Shown: one piece after another, positions 18,373 to 25,770 of the stretch
Numbering within the stretch: the stretch's first letter is position 1
How the letters are laid out: the number at the start of each line of letters is the position of its first letter
From: Rhodoblastus sp963736175
GTDB taxonomy: Bacteria; Pseudomonadota; Alphaproteobacteria; Rhizobiales; Beijerinckiaceae
Length of the DNA stretch: 64,000 nt
Assembly (NCBI GenBank): GCA_963736175.1
Contig: CAVTNU010000029.1
Location: 1-64,000 of the forward strand
Direction of reading: 5' to 3'
Notes under the pieces: generated by a model
What the model was told of the DNA's origin: nothing
What the model saw: the letters and a program-made list of their open reading frames with translations, nothing else
The model's database searches: none
Position numbers and translations under genes: made by a program

Positions 18373-19899
18373 TTATTCGGCGGCGGCCAGCGTCGGGGCC
18401 GGTTCGCTTTGCTTCTTCCATGGCGCCTTCATCAGACCCCAGACAGGGTTGTTGATAGCGAGATCCATGTCGCGGGCGAAAATGGCGAAGCCGTCATAGC
18501 CGTGGTAGGGGCCGGAATAGTCCCACGAATGCATCTGACGGAACGGGACGCCCATCTTCTGCACCGGGTACTTTTCCTTGACGCCGGAGCCGACCAGATC
18601 CGGGCGGATTTTCTCGATGAATTTTTCGAGTTCGTAGCCCGTCACGTCGTCATAGATCAGCGTGCCGTCTTTCACGTAATGGCCGGTGCGCTGGTAGTCG
18701 TCGTTATGGCCAAATTCGTAGCCCGTGCCGACAATTTCCATACCGAGGTCTTCATAAGCGGTAATGACGTGACGTGGGCGCAGACCGCCGACGTAAAGCA
18801 TGACCGTTTTGCCGGTAAGGCGCGGTTCGAATTTGGCCTTCACCGCGTCGACCAGCGGCTTGTATTTGGCGATGACCGCTTCGGCCTTGGCTTCGATTTC
18901 CGGACCGAAATGTTTGGCGATCTTGCGCAGGGAGGCTTCGATCTGCGAGGGACCGAAGAAATTATACTCCATCCACGCCACGCCGTATTTCTCCTCCATG
19001 TGACGGCAGATGTAGTTCATCGACCGATAGCAATGGATGAGGTTGAGCTTGGCCAAAGGCGCGCGCTCGATTTCCGCCAGGGTGGCGTCGCCCGACCAGT
19101 TGCCGACGCAGCGCAGCCCGATTTCTTCGAGCAGGATGCGCGAGGCCCAGGCGTCGCCGCCGATGTTGTAGTCGCCGATGACATTGACGTCGTAAGGCGA
19201 GGCGACAAAGTCGGATTGGTCTTTCTGCTGGGCCGCGCCCTTGTTGTCGAACACCCAGTCGCGAACCGCGTCGTTGGCCAGATGGTGGCCGAGCGACTGT
19301 GACACGCCGCGAAAACCTTCGCAACGCACTGGCACGATGGTCTTGCCGCTCTCCTTGGCCTTCTTCTTCGACACCGCCTCGATGTCGTCGCCGATCAGGC
19401 CGATCGGGCATTCCGATTGAATGGAAATGCCGTTGGCGAGCGGGAAAAGCTCGTTGATTTCGTCAATCACCTTTTCGAGCTTCTTGTCGCCGCCGAACAC
19501 AATGTCGCGCTCCTGGAAGTCGGAGGTGAATTGCATGGTGACGAAGGAGTCAACGCCGGTCTTGCCGATGTAGTAGTTGCGGCGCTGCGACCAGGAATAT
19601 TGGCCGCAGCCGACGGGGCCGTGGCTGATGTGGACCATATCCTTGATCGGGCCCCAGACGACGCCCTTCGAGCCGGCGTAAGCGCAGCCGCGAATGGTCA
19701 TCACGCCGGGAACCGACTTGATATTGGACTTGACGTCGCATTCGCTGACGGGACGGCCTTCTTCGCCGACCTCTTCGCCCGCCTTGGCGACATTGAGGTG
19801 CTTCTTGCGACGCTTGGCGAACTTGTCCGGATAGGCCGTCAGGACTTCCGTGATCAGTTCTTCCATTTTGGCGCCGTCGTTCTTGTAATCGAGGCTCAT
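18373..19899 (-). CDS. nifD: Nitrogenase MoFe protein alpha subunit
   Basis: A 508-residue alpha subunit. P-cluster cysteines lie in MTIRGCAYAGSKG, HGPVGCGQYSW and SECPIGLIGDDIEAV. The FeMo-cofactor cysteine sits in NLIHCYRSMNYICRHMEE and the cofactor histidine region in MHSWDYSGPYHGYDG. These mark a Mo-type enzyme, not a V- or Fe-only one. The residues expected for catalysis are present. Confidence 0.98.
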   Translation of the reverse strand: MSLDYKNDGAKMEELITEVLTAYPDKFAKRRKKHLNVAKAGEEVGEEGRPVSECDVKSNIKSVPGVMTIRGCAYAGSKGVVWGPIKDMVHISHGPVGCGQYSWSQRRNYYIGKTGVDSFVTMQFTSDFQERDIVFGGDKKLEKVIDEINELFPLANGISIQSECPIGLIGDDIEAVSKKKAKESGKTIVPVRCEGFRGVSQSLGHHLANDAVRDWVFDNKGAAQQKDQSDFVASPYDVNVIGDYNIGGDAWASRILLEEIGLRCVGNWSGDATLAEIERAPLAKLNLIHCYRSMNYICRHMEEKYGVAWMEYNFFGPSQIEASLRKIAKHFGPEIEAKAEAVIAKYKPLVDAVKAKFEPRLTGKTVMLYVGGLRPRHVITAYEDLGMEIVGTGYEFGHNDDYQRTGHYVKDGTLIYDDVTGYELEKFIEKIRPDLVGSGVKEKYPVQKMGVPFRQMHSWDYSGPYHGYDGFAIFARDMDLAINNPVWGLMKAPWKKQSEPAPTLAAAE

Positions 19900-19933
19900 G
19901 GCAATCTCCTTTTCGGGGGAGGAGGGCCGGCGC

Positions 19934-19952
19934 CCGGCGTTGAACGCCGGGG
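19934..19952. other. Hairpin between nifH and nifD
   Basis: CCCGGCG and CGCCGGG pair around TTGAA, with further GGCCGG-type pairing outside. It sits in the 64-base gap after nifH. No T run. Such structures typically stabilise the nifH message, giving more NifH than NifDK. Confidence 0.75.
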
Positions 19953-19963
19953 CCGGACTGGGC

Positions 19964-20857
19964 TCACTGCGCGGCGGCTGCGGCCGCTTCCTTGGCCTGG
20001 AGTTCGGCCAGGGCCTGCTCCTCGGTCTTCATGATGCCGAAGTCGAGCAGCATCTCCTCCAGCTCTTCCATGGTGATCGGCGTCGGGATCACGCCATTGC
20101 CGGAATTGGCGTGGATCTTCCGCGCCAGCTCGCGATACTCCTGGGCCTGCTTCGAGGTCGGGGCGTATTCGATGACCGTCTGGCGGCGCAGTTCGGCGTG
20201 CTGGACGATATTGTCGCGCGGCACGAAATGGATCAGCGTGCAGCCAAGGCGCGCGGCCAGCGCTTCGGCCAACTCAAGCTCCTTGTCGGTCTGACGCTCG
20301 TTGCAGATCAGCCCGCCCAGGCGCACGCCGCCCGAATGGGCGTATTTGAGAATGCCCTTGGCGATGTTGTTGGCGGCGTAGAGCGCCATCATCTCGCCGG
20401 ACATGACGATGTAGATTTCCTGCGCCTTGTTCTCGCGGATCGGCATGGCGAAGCCGCCGCACACGACGTCGCCGAGCACGTCGTAGGACACATAGTCCAC
20501 GTCGTCATAGGCGCCGTTTTCTTCCAGGAAGTTGATGGCGGTGATGACGCCGCGTCCGGCGCAGCCGACGCCCGGCTCGGGACCGCCGGATTCGGTGCAT
20601 TTGATGTCCTTGTAGCCGACCTTCAGCACGTCCTCGAGCTCGAGGTCCTCGACCGAGCCGGCTTCGGCGGCGAGGCTGAGCACGGTGTCCTGCATCTTGG
20701 CGTTGAGGATAAGACGGGTGGAGTCGGCTTTGGGATCGCAGCCGACGATGAGGATTTTCTGACCCAATTCAGCAAGCGCCGCGAGGGTGTTTTGCGAAGT
20801 GGTGGATTTGCCGATGCCGCCTTTTCCATAAAAGGCGATCTGACGGAGCTTGGCCAT
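19964..20857 (-). CDS. nifH: Nitrogenase iron protein (dinitrogenase reductase)
   Basis: A 297-residue NifH, the ATP-dependent electron donor to NifDK, also needed for FeMo-co and P-cluster maturation. It has the Walker A FYGKGGIGKSTTSQN, Switch-region DPKADSTR and cluster cysteines in VGCAGRGVITAINF and GDVVCGGFAMPIR. The Arg of CAGRGV is the site ADP-ribosylated by DraT in related bacteria; no draT or draG is in the window. The C terminus ends in an Ala-rich tail. First gene of nifHDK behind an exact RpoN promoter and NifA site. Confidence 0.99.
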   Translation of the reverse strand: MAKLRQIAFYGKGGIGKSTTSQNTLAALAELGQKILIVGCDPKADSTRLILNAKMQDTVLSLAAEAGSVEDLELEDVLKVGYKDIKCTESGGPEPGVGCAGRGVITAINFLEENGAYDDVDYVSYDVLGDVVCGGFAMPIRENKAQEIYIVMSGEMMALYAANNIAKGILKYAHSGGVRLGGLICNERQTDKELELAEALAARLGCTLIHFVPRDNIVQHAELRRQTVIEYAPTSKQAQEYRELARKIHANSGNGVIPTPITMEELEEMLLDFGIMKTEEQALAELQAKEAAAAAAQ

Positions 20858-20924
20858 TGTGTGGTCTCCGGTTGCAAGTGGAACTGAAGAGCGAACACAT
20901 TGCCGTCGCTCCGCCCCAACATTC

Positions 20925-20939
20925 GCAACCGTCGTGCCA
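20925..20939 (-). promoter_or_regulatory. RpoN promoter of nifHDK
   Basis: On the minus strand TGGCAC-GACGG-TTGC, an exact match to the -24/-12 consensus, about 68 bases upstream of the nifH start. Confidence 0.96.
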
Positions 20940-21014
20940 ATTCAAAATAAATCAGAAAAGTGTATCATAACATAATGTTAGCCTGTGGCTTCGATTTTTC
21001 CGGTTCGACGCGCT

Positions 21015-21030
21015 TGTCGGGAGACCAACA
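21015..21030. promoter_or_regulatory. NifA site shared by nifHDK and the divergent FeSII gene
   Basis: TGT-CGGGAGACCA-ACA, an exact TGT-N10-ACA. It lies about 76 bases from the nifH -24 element on one side and 62 bases from the plus-strand -24 element on the other. No second site was found in the gap. Confidence 0.88.
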
Positions 21031-21091
21031 AATGCGACACGCTTGAAGCATGGCCGGTCGACGAAAAGGGCGAAATAGGCCGCGGTGCGAT

Positions 21092-21106
21092 TGGAACGCA
21101 GTTTGC
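21092..21106 (+). promoter_or_regulatory. RpoN promoter of the FeSII-type ferredoxin gene
   Basis: TGGAAC-GCAGT-TTGC, one change from consensus, 45 bases upstream of the ferredoxin start and divergent from the nifH promoter. Confidence 0.82.
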
Positions 21107-21150
21107 AGTCGTCATGGCGTTCATAACGGCGCAGCCCAATGGAGCCCATC

Positions 21151-21516
21151 ATGCCCAATGTCACGTTTTCTTCACCCGTCATGCAAAAGGACGTTACTGT
21201 CTACGCGGTCGCAGGCGACACCAAGACCATTCTCGCCCTGGCCGAGGCCAACAAGATTCCAATCCCTTTCGAATGCAAGGACGGCAATTGCGGATCGTGC
21301 CTGATCGAAGTCGTCACGCTCACCGGCAAGACGATGGGATCGGCTTTGACCGAGAAGGAAAAGAGCCTGTTGAAGTCGCTCGGCAAAATTGCCGCGGAAG
21401 AAATCCGCCGCGCCGAAGTTGACGACGTCGCGCCGAAATTCCGCTCGGCCTGTCAATATATCGTGCGCGATCAGGACATCCTGGTGAAGTTCTCGGGCGC
21501 GCCGGGCGGCGCCTGA
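21151..21516 (+). CDS. FeSII (Shethna)-type 2Fe-2S ferredoxin
   Basis: A 121-residue 2Fe-2S protein with cysteines at 42, 47 and 50 (ECKDGNCGSC) and a fourth at 101 (SACQYIV). The start VTFSSPVM, the motif FECKDGNCGSCL and the end FSGAPGGA resemble the Azotobacter vinelandii FeSII Shethna protein, which locks nitrogenase in an oxygen-protected complex. The start at 21151 is preferred over the in-frame ATG at 21139. It is divergent from nifH with its own RpoN promoter. A role as a general nif ferredoxin (FdxD-like) is the alternative. Confidence 0.88.
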   Translation: MPNVTFSSPVMQKDVTVYAVAGDTKTILALAEANKIPIPFECKDGNCGSCLIEVVTLTGKTMGSALTEKEKSLLKSLGKIAAEEIRRAEVDDVAPKFRSACQYIVRDQDILVKFSGAPGGA

Positions 21517-21543
21517 AGTTTCCGCGCCAAAACCCGAAGCGCT

Positions 21544-21614
21544 AGAGCAGGCGGCTCCATATGAAAGCAGCCTGCTCTGAGCAATCCGGCTCGATATCGG
21601 CGACCGGATTGCTC
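21544..21614. repeat. Tandem inverted repeats between convergent genes
   Basis: Two hairpins back to back. AGAGCAGGCGGCT pairs with AGCAGCCTGCTCT with one mismatch around a nine-base loop. Then GAGCAATCCGG pairs perfectly with CCGGATTGCTC around 14 bases. They lie between the FeSII gene and the SIR2-like gene and could stop transcription from both sides. The GCTAGAGC entry sequence resembles dispersed palindromic elements of Rhizobiales. Confidence 0.65.
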
Positions 21615-21670
21615 GTCGGTTTGTCGGGACGCGCGCGCGGAAATCCTCGCGCTGCTGTTGAGGCCGCGCG

Positions 21671-22543
21671 CTAGGCGAGCCGCTCCACGAGGTCGGCGAG
21701 CGGAGCGTCGATGACGATAAAATTCATCTCCTTGAAGAATTTAACTTCATTGCGCGTCAGTTTGTCGGGCCCGACGAAAATATAGTGTGGTCCGAGCGAA
21801 TGCTTGGCGATCTGCCGGGCGTAGGTGCGCAGCATCTGGTCGTGGAAACGACATCCGATGAAGACGAAGCCGCGTTGCGCGCGAATGGTTTTCACCGCCG
21901 CCGGGATCGGCGTTTGAATGTCGATTTCGGTAAGCACTTCGACATAATCGGAATCGGCGACAAGGAAATTTTTCGCCGGACTGACCGCGCCATGCGGCTT
22001 GTAAAGCAGCGTCCCTGAAGGCTCTATCCGATTGGCGGGAATTTCGTCGCCTTCGCCGCCATAGGCCTTGAACCAGATGTCGGCGAATTCCAGCGCCCGG
22101 CTGACGCCTTGAATTTCACGCCAGTCCGTGCGGTCGGACAAGGCCTGGCGCATGGCGCCGTCGTACCAGACGTCGACGATCAGCGGCAGATGGGTCAGTC
22201 TGGCCAGGGCGAGGTGCAGCGGCGTCGGCGCGACCGGCTTAGCGAAGATGTCCGCCATGAAAGCCGTCAACGTCTTGCGATGGCGTCTTTGTTCGATGAA
22301 TTGCGCGACAGCCCACATATTGGTGCGAATGCGTCCCGGCGCCGGGGCGCGCAAATGCAAGGCGGCGGCGATGGCTTCCGGCGTCAGCGGCGCTTCCGCC
22401 TTGCCGCCGAACCCTGCGAACACGCCTGGTCCGACATAGGGGATCAAGGCGCCGACGCGCAACGCGGCGGCGACGTCGTCGAGCAAAGCCCTGGCGTCGC
22501 CGGACGCCGGCGCGACGGGTCGGGTTGGGAGAAATTCAAGCAT
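21671..22543 (-). CDS. SIR2-like protein of nif clusters, function unknown
   Basis: A 290-residue protein with a SIR2-like Rossmann core: ALIPYVGPGVFAGFGG near residue 32, TLLYKPHGAVSP near 180 and GFVFIGCRFHDQMLR near 225. The classical sirtuin GAGxS loop is changed to YVGPGVF and no zinc cysteine set is seen, so deacylase activity is doubtful; NAD binding or hydrolysis is possible. It overlaps nifT by eight bases and ends the nifB-fdxN-LRV-nifZ-nifT run, so it is expected to be NifA-regulated. Confidence 0.75.
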   Translation of the reverse strand: MLEFLPTRPVAPASGDARALLDDVAAALRVGALIPYVGPGVFAGFGGKAEAPLTPEAIAAALHLRAPAPGRIRTNMWAVAQFIEQRRHRKTLTAFMADIFAKPVAPTPLHLALARLTHLPLIVDVWYDGAMRQALSDRTDWREIQGVSRALEFADIWFKAYGGEGDEIPANRIEPSGTLLYKPHGAVSPAKNFLVADSDYVEVLTEIDIQTPIPAAVKTIRAQRGFVFIGCRFHDQMLRTYARQIAKHSLGPHYIFVGPDKLTRNEVKFFKEMNFIVIDAPLADLVERLA

Positions 22544-22751
22544 CGGCCGAGTCCAGTTTTTTCGCCTCGACCGTGATCGGTAATTTGGTGTCGGCCGGCA
22601 TGTCGGGCAGCAGCAGGGTCCAGCCGTTCTTCAAGACGATCTTGCCGCCCCAGATCGACTCGCGCTCCATGTCGACGATCGGCTCCTCAAGATCCTTTTT
22701 CGGCACATAGGCCGACAGTCCTTTTGGCGTATTGCGGATCATGATCTTCAT
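22536..22751 (-). CDS. nifT: NifT/FixU family protein
   Basis: A 71-residue NifT, a small conserved nif protein of unknown function. It starts MKIMIRNTPKGLSAYVPKKD and contains WGGKIVLKNGWTLLLPDMP, the family core. The start at 22751 overlaps the nifZ stop (ATGA) and its end overlaps the SIR2-like gene. Confidence 0.93.
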   Translation of the reverse strand: MKIMIRNTPKGLSAYVPKKDLEEPIVDMERESIWGGKIVLKNGWTLLLPDMPADTKLPITVEAKKLDSADA

Positions 22752-23041
22752 GGCGCGGCGCTTTCCGGTTTGAGAGAGTCGAAAGGCGCCAGCTCCTTGC
22801 CGCGCATTCCGACGATTGTGCCGCGCTCGACCCATTCGACCGCGTAGATATAGAACTGCTGCAGGAACGTGCCGATGTCGCGCACATAACCGACATCGCC
22901 CTTGCGCACGATGATCTCGCCGATGTCCTTGCGCGGATAGGTTCCGTCGTTGCGGATATGTTTGCGCGAAACGACTTTGGCGCCCGGCATGTAGAGAGGG
23001 TCGGCGAAAATCTCGACCGCTTCTTCGCGTCCCAGGCCCAT
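22748..23041 (-). CDS. nifZ: NifZ, MoFe protein maturation factor
   Basis: A 97-residue NifZ, which helps form the second P-cluster in NifDK. The family core is present: IRNDGTYPRKDIGEIIVRKG followed by GYVRDIGTFLQQFYIYAVE. It starts one base after the LRV gene stop and overlaps nifT. A second, divergent NifZ-like protein is encoded at 30885. Confidence 0.94.
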   Translation of the reverse strand: MGLGREEAVEIFADPLYMPGAKVVSRKHIRNDGTYPRKDIGEIIVRKGDVGYVRDIGTFLQQFYIYAVEWVERGTIVGMRGKELAPFDSLKPESAAP

Positions 23042-23042
23042 G

Positions 23043-23810
23043 TCATTGCTCCTGTTCGTTCAAACGTTGGCGCGCCATTCCGGCGACTTCCGGGTCGGCG
23101 TCGTCGGTCAGGCGAGCCGCGATCTCGAGTGGCGCGCGTTCGGCGACGACAAAGCGCACGCGCAAATCCTCGTCGTCGACAAACAAGCCCAACGATTCGC
23201 CGGCGATACGTTCGGCGACCTGCCAACGCACCAACGGATCGCTGTCGCGCGCCAGAGCGGCGAGCTTGCCTTCCGGCAGCCGCCGCGCCGCCATGCGCCG
23301 CACTTCCGGCTCCGGATCGTTCAGCATCAGCGGCAACAGCGCCGCGTCGAGCCGTCGCGCCACGGTGAGGCGGACGTAATAGTCGTCGTCCTGCGCCAGG
23401 GACAAAAGATCGGCCCCTTCGAGCCGCAGGGCGCAGGCGATGCGAACCTTGCGGTCTCGGTCGCCGCGCATGTCCCGTAACCGCGACAGCGGAATGCGCA
23501 TGGCGACCATGGTGCGCACTTCTCCGTCCCGATCGCCCATCAAGCGCATGATCTCAAACACACTGGCGTGTTTGGCGGCGAGCGCGCGCACCTCAAAATA
23601 GAGATGATCGAGGTAACGCCCCGCTAGCTCGGGCGCGCCGTCGAAAAATTTGTCGATGCGGCGCGCGCGCACGTCGCGCACGCAGATGCGGCCCAGGATG
23701 CAGCGCCCGCTCTCGCGCATTTCAAGGTGCGGGCAGTCCTCACAAGAAAAGGGTCGGCCCGTCCAGTCGGCCGCCGCTTCATCCTCGCTCTGGCGTTCGT
23801 CCGCGCCCAT
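23043..23810 (-). CDS. LRV repeat protein with N-terminal 4Fe-4S motif
   Basis: A 255-residue protein of the Azotobacter LRV type. The N-terminal 45 residues hold four cysteines (CEDCPHLEM, then CILGRIC) expected to bind a 4Fe-4S cluster. The rest is about eight helical leucine-rich-variant/HEAT-like repeats of 24 residues (for example DRDGEVRTMVAMRIP, DPEPEVRRMAARRLP, DADPEVAGMARQRL). It is a conserved nif-cluster gene of unknown role, between fdxN and nifZ. Confidence 0.88.
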   Translation of the reverse strand: MGADERQSEDEAAADWTGRPFSCEDCPHLEMRESGRCILGRICVRDVRARRIDKFFDGAPELAGRYLDHLYFEVRALAAKHASVFEIMRLMGDRDGEVRTMVAMRIPLSRLRDMRGDRDRKVRIACALRLEGADLLSLAQDDDYYVRLTVARRLDAALLPLMLNDPEPEVRRMAARRLPEGKLAALARDSDPLVRWQVAERIAGESLGLFVDDEDLRVRFVVAERAPLEIAARLTDDADPEVAGMARQRLNEQEQ

Positions 23811-23841
23811 GCTGGTCGCCGCTCGCCGGCAAACCGCGCGG

Positions 23842-24036
23842 TTACGCCGGCACGCAGGTTTTCGGCACCGGACAGACTTCCACGCATTGCGGCTTGTCGA
23901 ACTCGCCGGCGCATTCGGTGCACTTCGCCGGATCGATAATGTAGGTGTCGCCTTTCATGCGGATCGCCGCATTAGGACACTCGAATTCGCATGCGCCACA
24001 GACGGTGCAGGATGAGGTTACGATTTTGTAGGCCAT
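23842..24036 (-). CDS. fdxN: FdxN-type 2[4Fe-4S] ferredoxin
   Basis: A 64-residue ferredoxin with CTVCGACEFECP and CTECAGEFDKPQCVEVCP, the second motif carrying the longer spacing typical of FdxN. FdxN proteins donate electrons to nitrogenase and to NifB. The start at 24036 follows GGAG. It lies 44 bases after the nifB region and 31 bases before the LRV gene. Confidence 0.94.
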   Translation of the reverse strand: MAYKIVTSSCTVCGACEFECPNAAIRMKGDTYIIDPAKCTECAGEFDKPQCVEVCPVPKTCVPA

Positions 24037-24080
24037 GTCTTTCTCCATCATTTTGGGCGCTTGGGCCCGCGCGCAGCCGC

Positions 24081-24653
24081 TTACGCTCGCCGCGCAATCT
24101 CGTGGTCGCCAAATTTTTCGGCAAAGACCGCCGCCACCGAGGATTCGATATATTCGAAGGCGAATTCGTCGCTGGCCTCTATGCCGGCGCCTTTCAGCTG
24201 ATCTTTCGGGCAATCGCCGATCTTGGCGCACAGAACCATCGACACGCCTTCAAGCGCGGCGATGACGCCGTCGAGCGTGGCGTCCTCGCCGAAGCCGCCC
24301 TGGCAATATTGCTCGACCTTGCGATGGCCGACGAAGGTTATGCCCTTGGCGCTCGCCTCATAGACCTGAAATTCCTTGGCGTGGCCAAAATGCTCATTGA
24401 TTCGGCCGCCGCCTTTGGTGGCGACCGCCAACAACAGACTCTGCGTCGAGGCGGTCGTCTTGATCTCATCGATCGCGGTCGTCTTGGCGGCGACATGATC
24501 GCCGCGCTCCTTGGCGACGACTTCCCGATAGGCGACGCGCTTAGCCGGATCATAGGCCACGTCCTCGGGCAATTGGTCGAGCATGAATTCTTGGCCGCGA
24601 TCCTCGCCGAGCAGGCCGACGGCGTCGGCGCGGCACTGACGGCAATGGCGCAT
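24081..24653 (-). CDS. nifB: NifB C-terminal part (linker and NifX-like domain), separate frame
   Basis: 190 residues that are normally fused to NifB. It starts MRHCRQCRADAVGLLGEDR, the conserved region that follows the radical SAM domain in full-length NifB, and continues with a NifX/NafY-like domain (LLLAVATKGGGRINEHFGHA, then CAKIGDCPKDQLKGAGI). The ATG shares one base with the stop of the upstream part (TGATG). One added A in the AA at 24658-24659 would fuse the two as GAPKLMRHC. Coupled translation or a sequencing error are both possible. Confidence 0.9.
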   Translation of the reverse strand: MRHCRQCRADAVGLLGEDRGQEFMLDQLPEDVAYDPAKRVAYREVVAKERGDHVAAKTTAIDEIKTTASTQSLLLAVATKGGGRINEHFGHAKEFQVYEASAKGITFVGHRKVEQYCQGGFGEDATLDGVIAALEGVSMVLCAKIGDCPKDQLKGAGIEASDEFAFEYIESSVAAVFAEKFGDHEIARRA

Positions 24654-25546
24654 CAGCTTGGCGCCCCTTCGAGTTTGTCCTGCAGCGCTTTGAGCTCCAT
24701 CGCGGTCGGGCCGCGCTGGCCGGTCAGGCCGAAATGCGTGCCATGCGCCGGGTCGGAAATCAGCGGCATGACATTATGCAGAAATGCGCCGCGCGCCTTC
24801 ACCCACTTGTTCACCTCGATGAGGTGTTCGTCGTTGATTCCCGGGATCATCACGGAGTTGATCTTGGTCAGGATACCGCGCTCGGTGAGCATTTCGAGGC
24901 CCTGCATCTGTCGCTCGTGCAGGATTTGCGAGGCGTCCACGCCGAAGTAGCGTTTGTTGCGGAAATAAATCCAGGGATAGATCTTCGCGCCGATTTCCGG
25001 ATCGACCATGTTGATCGTGATGGTGACGTGATCGACATTCATCCGCGCCAACTCGTCGACGCGATCGGGCAGCGACAGGCCGTTTGTCGAGATGCAAAGC
25101 TTGATGTCGGGAATGTCGCCGGCGATATGCGTGAACGTCGCCTTGCTCTTGGTCCAGTCATAGCAGGCGTCGCCGGGTCCGGCTATGCCGAGCACCGAGA
25201 GTTGCGGCACTTCGTTGGCGACAGCGACGACCTTGCGGCGCGCCTGATCGGGGGTGAGCTTCTCCGACACGACGCCGGGCCGGCTTTCGTTGGCGCAGTC
25301 ATATTTACGATTGCAATAATTGCACTGGATGTTGCAGGCCGGCGCCACGGCGACATGCATGCGCGCGAAATAATGATGCGCCTCTTCCGAATAGCAGGGA
25401 TGGTCCTTGATCTTTTCCCACACTTCGGCGGGCATGTCGGTCGGCTTGTCGGAGGAGCCGCAGGACGAGGACGAGCAGCCGCTCTCCGATAATTTGGCGC
25501 GCATCGTGTCCAGATCGATGGGTTGAAGCATATCGAGCGAAAGCAT
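24653..25546 (-). CDS. nifB: NifB radical SAM domain part (NifB-co synthesis)
   Basis: 297 residues with the radical SAM cluster motif CNIQCNYCNRKYDC and extra family cysteines near the start (SGCSSSSCG). It ends with LTGQRGPTAMELKALQDKLE and then a stop. NifB builds the 8Fe-9S-C precursor of FeMo-cofactor using SAM. Stand-alone SAM-domain NifB proteins work in archaea, so this half could be active alone. An exact RpoN promoter and NifA site lie upstream. Confidence 0.93.
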   Translation of the reverse strand: MLSLDMLQPIDLDTMRAKLSESGCSSSSCGSSDKPTDMPAEVWEKIKDHPCYSEEAHHYFARMHVAVAPACNIQCNYCNRKYDCANESRPGVVSEKLTPDQARRKVVAVANEVPQLSVLGIAGPGDACYDWTKSKATFTHIAGDIPDIKLCISTNGLSLPDRVDELARMNVDHVTITINMVDPEIGAKIYPWIYFRNKRYFGVDASQILHERQMQGLEMLTERGILTKINSVMIPGINDEHLIEVNKWVKARGAFLHNVMPLISDPAHGTHFGLTGQRGPTAMELKALQDKLEGAPS

Positions 25547-25580
25547 CGGCGACCTCCGGTTCGGATTCGAGGAGCGCGCC

Positions 25581-25595
25581 GCAAGGGTCGTGCCA
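25581..25595 (-). promoter_or_regulatory. RpoN promoter of nifB
   Basis: On the minus strand TGGCAC-GACCC-TTGC, an exact -24/-12 match 35 bases upstream of the nifB start. Confidence 0.95.
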
Positions 25596-25669
25596 AAATG
25601 CGCGCGCCCTGAATTTGAGGGGTTTTTTAGAAGCCTCGTCGCGCCTTGTATGTCGGCCGAGGCGCGGTG

Positions 25670-25685
25670 TGTCGCGCTTGCGACA
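25670..25685. promoter_or_regulatory. NifA site for nifB
   Basis: TGT-CGCGCTTGCG-ACA, an exact TGT-N10-ACA 75 bases upstream of the -24 element, in the gap after nifA. Confidence 0.92.
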
Positions 25686-25770
25686 GCAATGTCGGGAGCG
25701 TTTCGACGTTTAAACGCCGTCGCCGTCGCGCCCGTCGAGACGGGCGCCTATCGGCGAACAGGCCCGAACG

